DNA of 25,446 bases from Firmicutes bacterium ZCTH02-B6 (GTDB lineage Bacteria > Bacillota > Limnochordia > Limnochordales > ZCTH02-B6): contig LZRQ01000033.1 of NCBI GenBank assembly GCA_002159155.1, forward strand, positions 1-25,446, read 5' to 3'. Under the pieces are notes generated by a model. The model saw only the letters and a list, made by a program, of their open reading frames with translations. It did no database searches and was not told the DNA's origin. Positions within the stretch are counted from its first letter, which is position 1. The number at the start of each line of letters is the position of its first letter. Below are positions 1 through 7,723 of this stretch, piece after piece. The position numbers were made by a program, and so were the translations under genes.

Positions 1-2011
1 CCGCCTCTCCAAAGCCGTAGCGGGCAAGCCCCAGAGCTATGAGCGCGTTGTCGTGCGGCCACACGGTGCCTCGGTGGTAGCTCAAGGGGTGATACGCGTG
101 CTCGGACGACGCGAGCGTCCGGATGCCGTAACCTGAGAACATGTCCGGCGACAGCAGCACCTCGGCCAACCGGGCGGCGCGCTCGGCAGGGACGATGCGG
201 CTCCACAAGCAGTGACCCGGATTTGTCGTGACCGACGCGACTTGCCGCTTGTCCCGCTCCAGAGCCAGGGCGTAAAAACCGGTTTCCGCTACCCAAAAGT
301 CCCGGTCAAAGGCGGCCTTGAGCCGGGCCGCCCGCTCCCGCTGATAAGCGGCACCGTCCGCGTCACCCAATGCCTCCAGGAGATCCGCCAAGTGGCGCCG
401 GGCGGCGTACACGTACCCTTGCACCTCGGACAAGGCGATCGGCGGCTCCGCGAGCCGGCCGTCCCGGTGCACGATGCCGTCGCCCGAGTCCTTCCAGCCT
501 TGATTGGCGAGGCCCCCGTCGTGCCGCCGGTGGTACTCCACGTATCCGTCGCCGTCGAGGTCGCCGTCGTTGTCCATCCAAGCAGCGGCCGCCTTGAGCG
601 AAGGCAAAAGTGCACGGATGAGGCCGTCATCCCCGGTCCAGCGCCAGTACTCTCCCGCGAGGATGAGGAACAGCGGCGTCGCGTCTACGGTGCCAAAGTA
701 CGGCCCAAAGGGGACCTCATTGGTCCGGACGATCTCCCCGGTCCGCAGCTCGTGCAGGATCTTGCCGGGCGCCTCGTCCCGCCACGCGTCATGGGACTTC
801 CCTTGCCAACCTGCGAGCGTCCGCAGGGTGGCCGCGGCCAAGTCCGGGCGCAGGGGCAGCGTCTGCAGGGACGTGATGAGGCTGTCGCGGCCAAAGGGCA
901 CCGCGTACCACGGCACGCCGGCCACGGGCATGAGCCCATGCCCAAAGTCGTTGAGCAGCATGCGCAGGTCCCGCTCCGCCTGGCGCAGGACGGCGTTGAC
1001 CTCTTCATTATCCGTCTGCCACTCAGCACACCCGGCACGCCACGCGGCCTCGTCCGCCTCGGCCTGCGCCCAGGCCGCAGCCAGCGTAGGCAGCGGATAC
1101 GGCCCGGACCGCCCTTGCGAGCCAGGCACCCCCGAAACCGTTGCGCCGCCAGCCGTTGTTTCGCCCGTCTCGCCACCCGGGCCACCCGGGGCAACAGCAT
1201 CGTGGGGCGAGGCGTCCGTCAAAGCGGCCGTTTCTGCCTGGCCCTCTGGCCGCACCGCGCCCTGCCGTGCGGCCACCTGCACCTCAATGACGTACTCGCT
1301 TTTGGGCTTCAGCCAACACACAAAGGCGGCACGGGCACCGGGCACGGCCGGCCGGGACATGGCAGGCGCCTGCTCCGTCGACTCGGCGGCCTGAGCTGCT
1401 TCGTGACCCGCCTCGGCTGGTTCACCCGCCTTTCCTGGGTCCTGTACGGCCTGTGCCGGGCCCTGTACGGCTTGGGCAGGCTCGAGGACAACCTCCACGG
1501 GCGCCGGGTTGAACCGCACCTCGGTTTCGTAGCGCCAGCCGTCGAGGCCTGTGTAGGCGAAATGCAAACCGTCGGCTGCGTGCCGCTGAGGCGCCTCAAA
1601 CGTGCCCCGCCGGGGCCGGCGCATGCCCCGCACTTCAAACATGTCCTTGAAATCCGCCGCCAAGTGCACCCACAGGCGCAACGTGCACGGCTCGTTGCCC
1701 CTGTTGGCAATGCGAATGCGCTCGATGAGCCCGCCCCGGATCACCCGCTCTCGCTCAATGACCAGTTCCCGCTCCGGCCCACGCCAGGACGACGCCGGAC
1801 CGGGCAAGAGCACGATGCGCCCCCGATCCCCCGACCGGGTCGAGTGGGCCACCACCTCCAGCTGCCCGTCGTCGGTCGTCAGCTCATAGCGCGACAGAAA
1901 CCGCGTGTCGCCCCAAAACAGGCCGTAAGGGTCCCCGACCTTCCCCGGAGCGTCCCCGGCCGCATTGGTGACCAGGAACACCCCGTCGTGCTTGATCACT
2001 TGCCTTGACAC
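1..2011 (-). CDS. Glycogen debranching enzyme-like protein (GH133-type amylo-alpha-1,6-glucosidase), 3' end cut by window
   Basis: About 670 residues are visible and the frame is still open at position 1, so only the C-terminal tail is missing. The N-terminal part (residues about 5-240) is the beta-sandwich typical of bacterial debranching enzymes, with DPYGLFWGDTRFLS near the start. The catalytic (alpha/alpha)6 part carries FGRDS at 373-377, GWKDSGDG at 505-512 (D508 is in the family's catalytic acid position) and WPHDNALIALGLARYG near 651-666. Expected activity is hydrolysis of alpha-1,6 branches in glycogen-like or oligosaccharide substrates in the cytoplasm; this is family knowledge. GTG at 2011 was chosen because GGAGG sits 4 nt upstream; another in-frame GTG 12 nt inside is possible. 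Two low-complexity Pro/Ala/Gly/Glu-rich insertions, about 178-225 and 247-305, interrupt the protein between conserved blocks. It is divergent from the sugar transporter operon and probably shares its control region. Confidence 0.9.
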   Translation of the reverse strand, partial: MSRQVIKHDGVFLVTNAAGDAPGKVGDPYGLFWGDTRFLSRYELTTDDGQLEVVAHSTRSGDRGRIVLLPGPASSWRGPERELVIERERVIRGGLIERIRIANRGNEPCTLRLWVHLAADFKDMFEVRGMRRPRRGTFEAPQRHAADGLHFAYTGLDGWRYETEVRFNPAPVEVVLEPAQAVQGPAQAVQDPGKAGEPAEAGHEAAQAAESTEQAPAMSRPAVPGARAAFVCWLKPKSEYVIEVQVAARQGAVRPEGQAETAALTDASPHDAVAPGGPGGETGETTAGGATVSGVPGSQGRSGPYPLPTLAAAWAQAEADEAAWRAGCAEWQTDNEEVNAVLRQAERDLRMLLNDFGHGLMPVAGVPWYAVPFGRDSLITSLQTLPLRPDLAAATLRTLAGWQGKSHDAWRDEAPGKILHELRTGEIVRTNEVPFGPYFGTVDATPLFLILAGEYWRWTGDDGLIRALLPSLKAAAAWMDNDGDLDGDGYVEYHRRHDGGLANQGWKDSGDGIVHRDGRLAEPPIALSEVQGYVYAARRHLADLLEALGDADGAAYQRERAARLKAAFDRDFWVAETGFYALALERDKRQVASVTTNPGHCLWSRIVPAERAARLAEVLLSPDMFSGYGIRTLASSEHAYHPLSYHRGTVWPHDNALIALGLARYGFGEA
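1439..1480 (-). repeat. 21-bp tandem duplication coding PAQAVQG/PAQAVQD
   Basis: Two adjacent near-identical 21-nt units in the debranching enzyme gene code residues 178-191, the start of the first low-complexity insertion. The units are in frame and suggest that the linker grew by slippage or duplication. Confidence 0.7.
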
Positions 2012-2460
2012 CCGTCCTCCACTCTCCACTATCGCCGCGACGTGAGAAGGCCTGCACCGCTGCGGCCGGAAAAGCCCGTCCCATCGGCATTGGCAGCCGT
2101 TGGTGCGGTCCGCCCCGGCCTGTACGGGAGGATTCACCCACTCGTTGGCGTAGTCATTAACTACCGAATACTTCCAGATCGGGTACGTTCGCCCCGGTTT
2201 CTTACACATCCTCGCGTAACATCCTGCCGGACGCCACATCCTCGGGGCCGACGCTGCCCGCCGGTGAAACCGCCGAACGGCGCATCCGACCCCGGGGCCG
2301 CAGCACGCGCAAAAAGGGGGTGGGAATGCCGGGTAGGCCTCGCAAGCCAGATCGTCAGCGGCGCGACAGCAAACTTCAAGTCCGGGGCTGCTGCTGACGC
2401 ACGGGATCGCATGAACCGTGACACCCTTAGTCCAACCCCATTCAAAAGGAGGCAACCAAC
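2012..2460. promoter_or_regulatory. 449-bp divergent intergenic region between debranching enzyme and sugar ABC operon
   Basis: No convincing gene is seen here. The region must carry the promoters of both divergent units. Its left-central part (about 2140-2220) is the least GC-rich stretch and contains TAGTCATTAACTA (2151-2163), a short TAGT/ACTA inverted repeat that could be an operator. The distal part contains small GC-rich inverted repeats such as CGCCGAACGGCG. The ABC operon has a strong ribosome-binding site, AAAGGAGG, 8 nt before the GTG at 2461. Confidence 0.5.
2145..2172 (+). promoter_or_regulatory. Candidate sigma-70-type promoter for the sugar ABC operon
   Basis: TTGGCG (2145-2150) and AATACT (2167-2172) are separated by 16 nt, each matching four of six consensus positions. 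It would give a leader of roughly 280 nt before the binding-protein gene. The TAGT/ACTA inverted repeat lies inside the spacer, where a repressor could act. This is a weak match in GC-rich DNA. Confidence 0.3.
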
Positions 2461-3741
2461 GTGCAGTGCGGACGTCTCGGGCGTTTTTCGCGCCCCTTTA
2501 AGGCGAGCTTCGTCGCTCTCATCATTGCCGCTCTTGTCGCCTTGCCTGCCGCCGCGCAGACCACCGTGCGCGTTTCCGGCTGGGGCGGCACGGACATCGC
2601 CATCGTGGAAGAGCTGATTGAGCGGTTCGTCAAGCCTGCGGTGGAGCCGCTGGGCATCAACGTCGTGTACGAGCCGATCGCCGACGCCTACGACACGTAC
2701 ATCGTCAACGCCCTGTCGGCGGGCACGGCGCCTGACGTGTTCTACGTCGACATCTTCTGGGCCGAAGGCCTCATGCGGGCCGGGCAGCTGGAGCCCCTCA
2801 ACGACTACATGGCCAAGTCGGACGTCCTGAAGGCGGAGCATATCATTCCCGAACTCCTGGCTGCCTTCACGCTCGACGGCAAGATCTACGGCATCCCCAA
2901 GGATTTCAACACGCTGGCTCTCTTCTATAACAAGGACCTGTTTGACCTGGCGGGCGTGCCCTACCCGGACGAGAACGACGACTGGAACACCCTGGCCGAC
3001 AAGCTCAGCCGGGTGGCGGCCCTCGGGCCCGACTTCTACGGCCTCGCGCTGCAGCCGGAGTACGCCCGGTTTGGCGCCTTTGCCCTGGCCACCGGCTGGC
3101 AGCCGTTTGATGAGAACGGCCGCACCAACCTGCTTGACCCGCGGTTCGTCGAAGCGTTCAAGTGGTACACCGGCCTTGTGGCCAACCGCAGCGGCGTGCA
3201 TCCGCAGGACGTCGGCCAGGGCTGGGGCGGCGGCGCCCTGACCACCGAGCAGGTTGCGGCCGCCGTTGAGGGTGCGTGGATCCTCGGCTTCCTGCGCGAC
3301 TCCGCTCCCAACATGGAGTACGGCGCGGTGCCGCTGCCCAAGCACCCGGGCACTGGCGAGCGCGGCAACATCATCTTCACCGTCTCCTGGTCCATCAATG
3401 CCCGGAGCCAGGTGAAGGAAGAGGCCTTCAAGGTGCTCGAGGCCCTCACCAGCCCCGAGGCCCAGCAGTGGGTGCTTGAGCGGGGTCTCGCCCTGCCGAG
3501 CCGCGCTGCCCTCGTCGACAACCCGTACTTCGCTCAGCCCGACCGCGAGGCCCAGGCCAACCTGATCGTGTTCAAGGGCGCGTCTGACGGCTACGTCGAG
3601 CCGTTCAAGTTCCTCAACTACGGCGGCGACTGGATGGCCCCGATCAACGACGCCCTTGGCGCGGTGCTCCTGGGCGAAATGGACGCTGACACGGCCCTGC
3701 GCGAGGCGCAGCAGCGCATGGACGCACTGCTGGCCCGGTAA
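2461..3741 (+). CDS. Sugar ABC transporter solute-binding protein (family 1 extracellular binding protein)
   Basis: The 426-residue protein is of usual length for the MalE-like/family 1 sugar-binding proteins. A type I signal peptide spans residues 1-32: positive start, hydrophobic core around 17-28, and AAA before a probable cut at A32/Q33. No lipobox cysteine follows the core; the only early Cys is residue 3. Family-like stretches include TAPDVFYVD, DGKIYGIPKDFNTLALFYN and the C-terminal EALTSPEAQQWVLE. The GTG start has AAAGGAGG 8 nt upstream. It is first in an operon with two permeases and presumably delivers an oligosaccharide to them outside the cytoplasmic membrane. The neighbouring GH130 and debranching genes suggest a mannoside or glucan substrate, which is inference. 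A strong hairpin lies just after the stop. Confidence 0.93.
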   Translation: MQCGRLGRFSRPFKASFVALIIAALVALPAAAQTTVRVSGWGGTDIAIVEELIERFVKPAVEPLGINVVYEPIADAYDTYIVNALSAGTAPDVFYVDIFWAEGLMRAGQLEPLNDYMAKSDVLKAEHIIPELLAAFTLDGKIYGIPKDFNTLALFYNKDLFDLAGVPYPDENDDWNTLADKLSRVAALGPDFYGLALQPEYARFGAFALATGWQPFDENGRTNLLDPRFVEAFKWYTGLVANRSGVHPQDVGQGWGGGALTTEQVAAAVEGAWILGFLRDSAPNMEYGAVPLPKHPGTGERGNIIFTVSWSINARSQVKEEAFKVLEALTSPEAQQWVLERGLALPSRAALVDNPYFAQPDREAQANLIVFKGASDGYVEPFKFLNYGGDWMAPINDALGAVLLGEMDADTALREAQQRMDALLAR

Positions 3742-3750
3742 GGCGACCAC

Positions 3751-3789
3751 GAAGGCAGGCGCCCGGGAGATCCCCGGGCGCCTGCCTTC
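3751..3789 (+). terminator. 17-bp perfect hairpin between binding-protein and permease genes
   Basis: Arms gaaggcaggcgcccggg (3751-3767) and its exact complement (3773-3789) flank a 5-nt loop, followed by CCTTTCG. There is only a short T run. It lies 9 nt after the binding-protein stop and about 100 nt before the first permease. It probably acts as a partial terminator or 3'-end stabiliser that makes the binding protein more abundant than the permeases, as known for malE-malF type operons. Confidence 0.7.
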
Positions 3790-3890
3790 CCTTTCGTAGT
3801 GCAGCCTCACCAGAAAAGCACGACAAGGGCCCGGTACACCGCGAACAGGCCCGGCAACACCGCCCATAACGGCGCGGGGGAGTGGGTGCA

Positions 3891-5006
3891 TTGCCTCGGG
3901 GACTCAGCCAACGCGTGCAGGAAGCGCTGGCGGCGTACCTGTTTTTGCTGCCGTTTACGCTCAGTTTGTTGGTCTTCTTCGGCTACGCTTTCGTGCGGGC
4001 CATCTACTTCAGCTTCACGGACTACAATATGTTTGACCCGCCCAACTGGGTGGGGCTGTCCAACTACATCAACATCTTCCGTGAAACTCGCTTCCTCATC
4101 GCGCTTCGCAACAGCATCGGTTTTTCGCTCATCGTGACCATCTGCCAGACGGCCTTCGCCCTCATGCTCGCGGTCGTGCTCAACAACAAGATCAAGGGAA
4201 TCGCTCTCTTCCGTACCGCGTATTACATGCCCAGCGTCGCGTCCAGCGTGGTCGTGACCCTCATTTTCCTGTGGGCGTTTCAGCGCACGGGCGTCTTCAA
4301 CTACGTCATCGAGCTGTTCATGCGCTACTGGCCGTTCCTCGTCGCCTTCTTGGCTCTAACGGCTGTCTTTCAGCTGCTGCAGGTCTTTTGGGATCGCAGC
4401 CGCGGCCGGCCGGTCCGCTGGCTGGAGCCCGGTGCGCTGCTGACCTCCTTCATGCTGGCGGTGGTGGGCGTGGCGGCGCTGTGGGGCACGGGCACCGTCT
4501 CGGCCATCGAGGTCGAACCCGTCCGCACCGTCTGGCTCAACACCCGCAGGACCATCCCCGAAGGCTGGGGCTGGTTTTCCCTGCCGCTGCCTCTGATTTC
4601 CATCATGATGCTCAACACGTGGACGACGGCGCCCACGTTTATGCTTCTCTACCTGGCGGGGCTGCAGGACATCCCGCGGGAGCTGTATGAGGCGGCGGCG
4701 GTGGACGGCGCCAACCGCTGGCAGCAGTTCCGCTACGTGACGGTTCCTCAGCTTAAGCACGTCACATTCCTCGTCATGGCCCTCGGGATCATCGGGACGC
4801 TGCAGATGTTTGACCAGGTGGCTATCATCGGCTCGGCGGCGCCGTTGGACTCCACGATCACCCTGGCGTATTACGTCTACAGCAACGTCTTCCCCGGCGG
4901 TGCCCTCCCCCGGGTCGGCATCGCCAGCGCCGCCGCCATGATCTTGGCCGTCTTGACCTTAATCGCCGTCCTCATCCAGCGCAGGGTGGTGGAAGACAAT
5001 GGCTGA
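3891..5006 (+). CDS. Sugar ABC transporter permease, MalF/UgpA type, with extra membrane segments
   Basis: Binding-protein-dependent transport inner-membrane component of about 371 residues, against roughly 290-310 for common relatives. The start TTG at 3891 has GGGGGAG 8 nt upstream; an in-frame GTG at 3882 overlaps that site and is less likely. Membrane helices are visible near residues 14-36, 75-97 and 107-130, followed by the family loop. The cytoplasmic EAA loop that docks the ATPase is clear (EAAAVDGANRWQQFRYV, about 267-283). An insertion of about 70-85 residues (roughly 143-228) holds two more hydrophobic segments (about 147-167 and 179-198) separated by a basic stretch. The second permease gene overlaps its 3' end by 8 nt, indicating translational coupling. 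No ATP-binding subunit is encoded nearby, so a shared MsmK/UgpC-type ATPase is likely. Confidence 0.9.
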   Translation: MPRGLSQRVQEALAAYLFLLPFTLSLLVFFGYAFVRAIYFSFTDYNMFDPPNWVGLSNYINIFRETRFLIALRNSIGFSLIVTICQTAFALMLAVVLNNKIKGIALFRTAYYMPSVASSVVVTLIFLWAFQRTGVFNYVIELFMRYWPFLVAFLALTAVFQLLQVFWDRSRGRPVRWLEPGALLTSFMLAVVGVAALWGTGTVSAIEVEPVRTVWLNTRRTIPEGWGWFSLPLPLISIMMLNTWTTAPTFMLLYLAGLQDIPRELYEAAAVDGANRWQQFRYVTVPQLKHVTFLVMALGIIGTLQMFDQVAIIGSAAPLDSTITLAYYVYSNVFPGGALPRVGIASAAAMILAVLTLIAVLIQRRVVEDNG

Positions 5007-6450
5007 TGCCCGCACTGGCGCAACCGCTCCGCAGGCGGCGGCCGTCCATCCGGCATCGCAGCCGACGCCTGTGGAAATGGAAAAGCAAAAGGCTGCGGCC
5101 CGCCGGGCGTGGGCCCGGGCAGCCCTCGTCTACGTGCTGCTCTTGGTGTTCTCCCTGTTCTTCATGGGGCCGTTCCTGTTCGCGACGCTGTCGAGCTTCA
5201 AGGACGACCCCATCGAGTGGCCGCCCCGGCTCGACCCGCCGCAGCTCAAACCTGCCAACTGGGTGGCCGCGTGGCGCCTGGGCAAAGCCGGCGGCGGCAG
5301 CGGCTGGTTTGGCGCCTTCGCGCCCGGCGCGGAAGTGCCCTTTGAGGTGACCTACTTCGTTCCCGACGGCATCGAGCCGCAGGCGCCCATCGTGCGGGTC
5401 CCCCGTCGCCTGCCGGGCGCAGGGATCGGTGCGGTTCGGCCCGGCGCCTTCGCGGCGGACTACGCGATCGTCTCAGAAGTCGTGGAGACCGCGCGCCAGC
5501 CGGCGGAAGTGGCCGGCGTGTCCGGGCAGCTGGTGACGTACGCCTTTACCATCCGGCACAACGGTGAGCCCGTTGTAGCCGATCGCCTGCCGCTGGACCT
5601 GGAGGTGCAGCTCCGGCAGACGTTTTACTCGGCGACGCTCGCGCCCAACCGCATCGAGCGGCTCGGCCGCGTGCAGAGCTGGAACAACGTGGCGCCCGGT
5701 GTGATCCCGTACGTCTTCTACAACTACACCCGGGTGTTCCAGGAAAACTACAGCCGCACCACCGGCAAAAACCTGTTCCTGACGTGGATCGGCAACTCGT
5801 TCTTTATCGCCGGCGTGAAGGTGCTCACCCACCTGATCATCGCGTCCATGACCGGCTATGCCCTGGCGCGGTTGCGTTTCCCGGGGCGCAACGCCTTGTT
5901 CATGCTGATCCTGTTTTCCATGATGATCCCGGGCCAGGTGACCTTCATCTCCAACTATCTGGTACTGCGAGACGGCATCTTTGGCTTGTCCAAGCTATGG
6001 GGCCAGGAGACGCTCCTCAACAGCTTCACAGGGATCATCCTGTCGGGTTTGTGTGGCGGCTCGGCGGTCTTTATCATGAAGCAGTTCTTTGAATCGCTGC
6101 CGCGAGAGCTGGAAGAATCGGCCCGCATCGACGGGGCCGGTCCCGCCACCATCTACACCCGCATCGTGCTGCCGCTGGCCCGGCCTGCTCTGGGTGCGGT
6201 GGCCATCCTCACGTTCCAAGGCGTGTGGAACGAGTTTTTCTGGCCCTTGATCGTGCTGACGACGCCGCAGGACAAGTTCACGCTGACGGTGGGGTTGCTC
6301 AACTTGCGGCAGGCGTACGGAGCGGTAGCCTTGGACTGGGGTCCGCTGCTGGCCGGCGCCTTCATCTCGGCCGTGCCGGTGATCATCATCTTCCTCGTCT
6401 TCCAGCGCTACTTCGTGGAAGGCATTTCCTTCACCGGTATCAAGGGCTGA
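4999..6450 (+). CDS. Sugar ABC transporter permease, MalG/UgpE type, with large extracytoplasmic insertion
   Basis: A 483-residue permease, where relatives have about 270-300. The first helix is at about 40-64, followed by the usual SSFKDDPIEWPP segment and a PANWVAAW stretch. An insertion of about 150 residues (roughly 94-240), beta-strand-like and without hydrophobic helices, follows before the family pattern resumes at YNYTRVFQEN and TWIGNSFFIAGVK. The EAA loop for ATPase docking is ELEESARIDGAGPATIYTRI (about 370-389). The C-terminal FQRYFVEGISFTGIKG is typical of the family. By topology the insertion would face outside the cytoplasmic membrane, where it could contact the binding protein. 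The ATG overlaps the end of the previous gene by 8 nt. An N-terminal Ala/Pro-rich cytoplasmic tail of about 35 residues is also present. Confidence 0.92.
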   Translation: MADARTGATAPQAAAVHPASQPTPVEMEKQKAAARRAWARAALVYVLLLVFSLFFMGPFLFATLSSFKDDPIEWPPRLDPPQLKPANWVAAWRLGKAGGGSGWFGAFAPGAEVPFEVTYFVPDGIEPQAPIVRVPRRLPGAGIGAVRPGAFAADYAIVSEVVETARQPAEVAGVSGQLVTYAFTIRHNGEPVVADRLPLDLEVQLRQTFYSATLAPNRIERLGRVQSWNNVAPGVIPYVFYNYTRVFQENYSRTTGKNLFLTWIGNSFFIAGVKVLTHLIIASMTGYALARLRFPGRNALFMLILFSMMIPGQVTFISNYLVLRDGIFGLSKLWGQETLLNSFTGIILSGLCGGSAVFIMKQFFESLPRELEESARIDGAGPATIYTRIVLPLARPALGAVAILTFQGVWNEFFWPLIVLTTPQDKFTLTVGLLNLRQAYGAVALDWGPLLAGAFISAVPVIIIFLVFQRYFVEGISFTGIKG

Positions 6451-6529
6451 GAAGAGCGGCTCCAAGAGCGCGGGGCGGCCTCGCAACAAGCGGGCGCAAA
6501 CGGTAAGCGTGTGGTATGCAAGGAAACCG

Positions 6530-6560
6530 GGAGGCCAGCGCCACAACGGCGCTGGCCTCC
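6530..6560. terminator. Bidirectional hairpin terminator between convergent genes
   Basis: A perfect 13-bp inverted repeat (GGAGGCCAGCGCC, 6530-6542, and complement 6548-6560) with loop ACAAC. It stands 79 nt after the second permease stop and 8 nt after the GH130 stop on the other strand. T-containing tails on each side (ACCTTTGTT on plus, GGTTTCCTTG on minus) make it plausible in both directions. Confidence 0.85.
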
Positions 6561-6568
6561 TACCTTTG

Positions 6569-7642
6569 TTACCTAGCAGGGGCGGCCACGGGCTCCACCA
6601 TGGCCAAGAGCTCGTCAACGGTGGTGTCCGCCACCGCCATGGAATCGTCGGCGCAGCCGTAGTACAGCCGCACGAGCCCGTCGTCTTCCACCACCGCGCC
6701 ACAGCTGAACACGACGCCGCTGAAAAACCCTTTGGCTTCGTAGGGCGCGTCGGGAGAGAGGATCGGGCCTGCCGAGCGGCCGATGAGTCGCTGCGGATCG
6801 TCGAGGTCAAACAGGGCCAGCCCCAAATGGTACCGCCCCGCGTCGTCGACGCCGTGGTAGATCTCCAGCCACCCCTTGTCGGTGCGGAAGGGTACCGCTC
6901 CGGCACCGAGGCGAATCGAGTCCCACTGCCCTGGCCTCAGCTCGAGGGCGACCGTGTGGTTGCCCCATGCCAAGCCGTCGGGCGAGCTGGCCGACCAGAT
7001 CACCTTGTTGCCAAAGGCGATCTCGCCGGGCCGGTGCAGGGCGTAATAGCGGCCGTTGATGGGACCGGGGAAAAGCACCACGTTCTTGTTTTCCGGCGGG
7101 AAGATGATGCCGCGGCGCTCAAAGTGAACGAAGTCTTTGGTCCGGGCCACCGCCGTCGCGACACCCCACGAGGACACGGCCACATAGGTAATCCAGTACT
7201 CATCGCCCATGGGCGTGATGCGAGGGTCCTCGATGCCGTAGGCCTCGTAAATTTCCTCCGGGAACATGGCCGGCTGGGGATCAACGGTGAAATGATAGCC
7301 GTCCCGGCTGCGGGCTACCCGCAAGTGGGACACGGAGGTGAGGTAGTGGCGCCCGCGGTACAAAACGCCTCGGGGATCGGAGAAGTCGGCTTCCGGGTCG
7401 CTCCGGTCCCACGAGAGCTCGCCAAAGCGGGCGGGCCTGACGCTGGTGTCGAGGTAAGGCACTCGCACCCGCTGCGGGTCCAGCTGCAGGGGCCGCTCGG
7501 CCACCCGCAAGAGCAGGATGATCTCGTCGCCTACGCGGGCGGCGCCTGCGTTGAACACGCCGATGACTTCATAGTCGTCCCGGGACGGGGGTACGTCCTT
7601 GGGGGTCAATATGGGGTTGTCGGCGAACCGGCGCAAGGCCAT
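6569..7642 (-). CDS. GH130 family mannoside phosphorylase or mannosidase
   Basis: The 357 residues match the length of family GH130, five-bladed beta-propeller enzymes acting on beta-mannosides, either by phosphorolysis (mannosyl-glucose, mannobiose) or hydrolysis. Family hallmarks seen: ADNPILTP near the N-terminus, SDPRGV at about 88-93, YGIEDPRITPMGDEYWITY (about 135-153) with D139 as the expected catalytic acid, KNVVLFPGPINGRYYALHRP (186-205), WLEIYHGVD (about 258-266) and LYYGCADD. The positions usually involved in phosphate binding, such as the Arg after ALH and the His in YHG, appear basic, so a phosphorylase is favoured but not shown. The ATG has an AGGTGA site about 10 nt upstream. 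It is convergent with the sugar transporter, suggesting mannoside use. Exact substrate is unknown. Confidence 0.88.
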   Translation of the reverse strand: MALRRFADNPILTPKDVPPSRDDYEVIGVFNAGAARVGDEIILLLRVAERPLQLDPQRVRVPYLDTSVRPARFGELSWDRSDPEADFSDPRGVLYRGRHYLTSVSHLRVARSRDGYHFTVDPQPAMFPEEIYEAYGIEDPRITPMGDEYWITYVAVSSWGVATAVARTKDFVHFERRGIIFPPENKNVVLFPGPINGRYYALHRPGEIAFGNKVIWSASSPDGLAWGNHTVALELRPGQWDSIRLGAGAVPFRTDKGWLEIYHGVDDAGRYHLGLALFDLDDPQRLIGRSAGPILSPDAPYEAKGFFSGVVFSCGAVVEDDGLVRLYYGCADDSMAVADTTVDELLAMVEPVAAPAR

Positions 7643-7723
7643 AAAAGGGAATCACCTCGTTTGGAAGGCATGCCGGCTCAAGATTCCACGGCCGGGGCGC
7701 CGATCCTGCACCCGACCCCCGTA

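Noticed and set aside
212..2008. Long plus-strand open frame of 598 codons opposite the debranching enzyme gene
   Set aside because: Its product has no recognisable motif and is Arg/Pro-rich. The minus strand of the same region gives clear GH133 motifs, so this is an antisense shadow of high-GC coding DNA.
2161..3891. Minus-strand open frame of 576 codons opposite the binding-protein gene
   Set aside because: Antisense shadow; the plus strand encodes a complete binding protein with signal peptide and a strong ribosome site.
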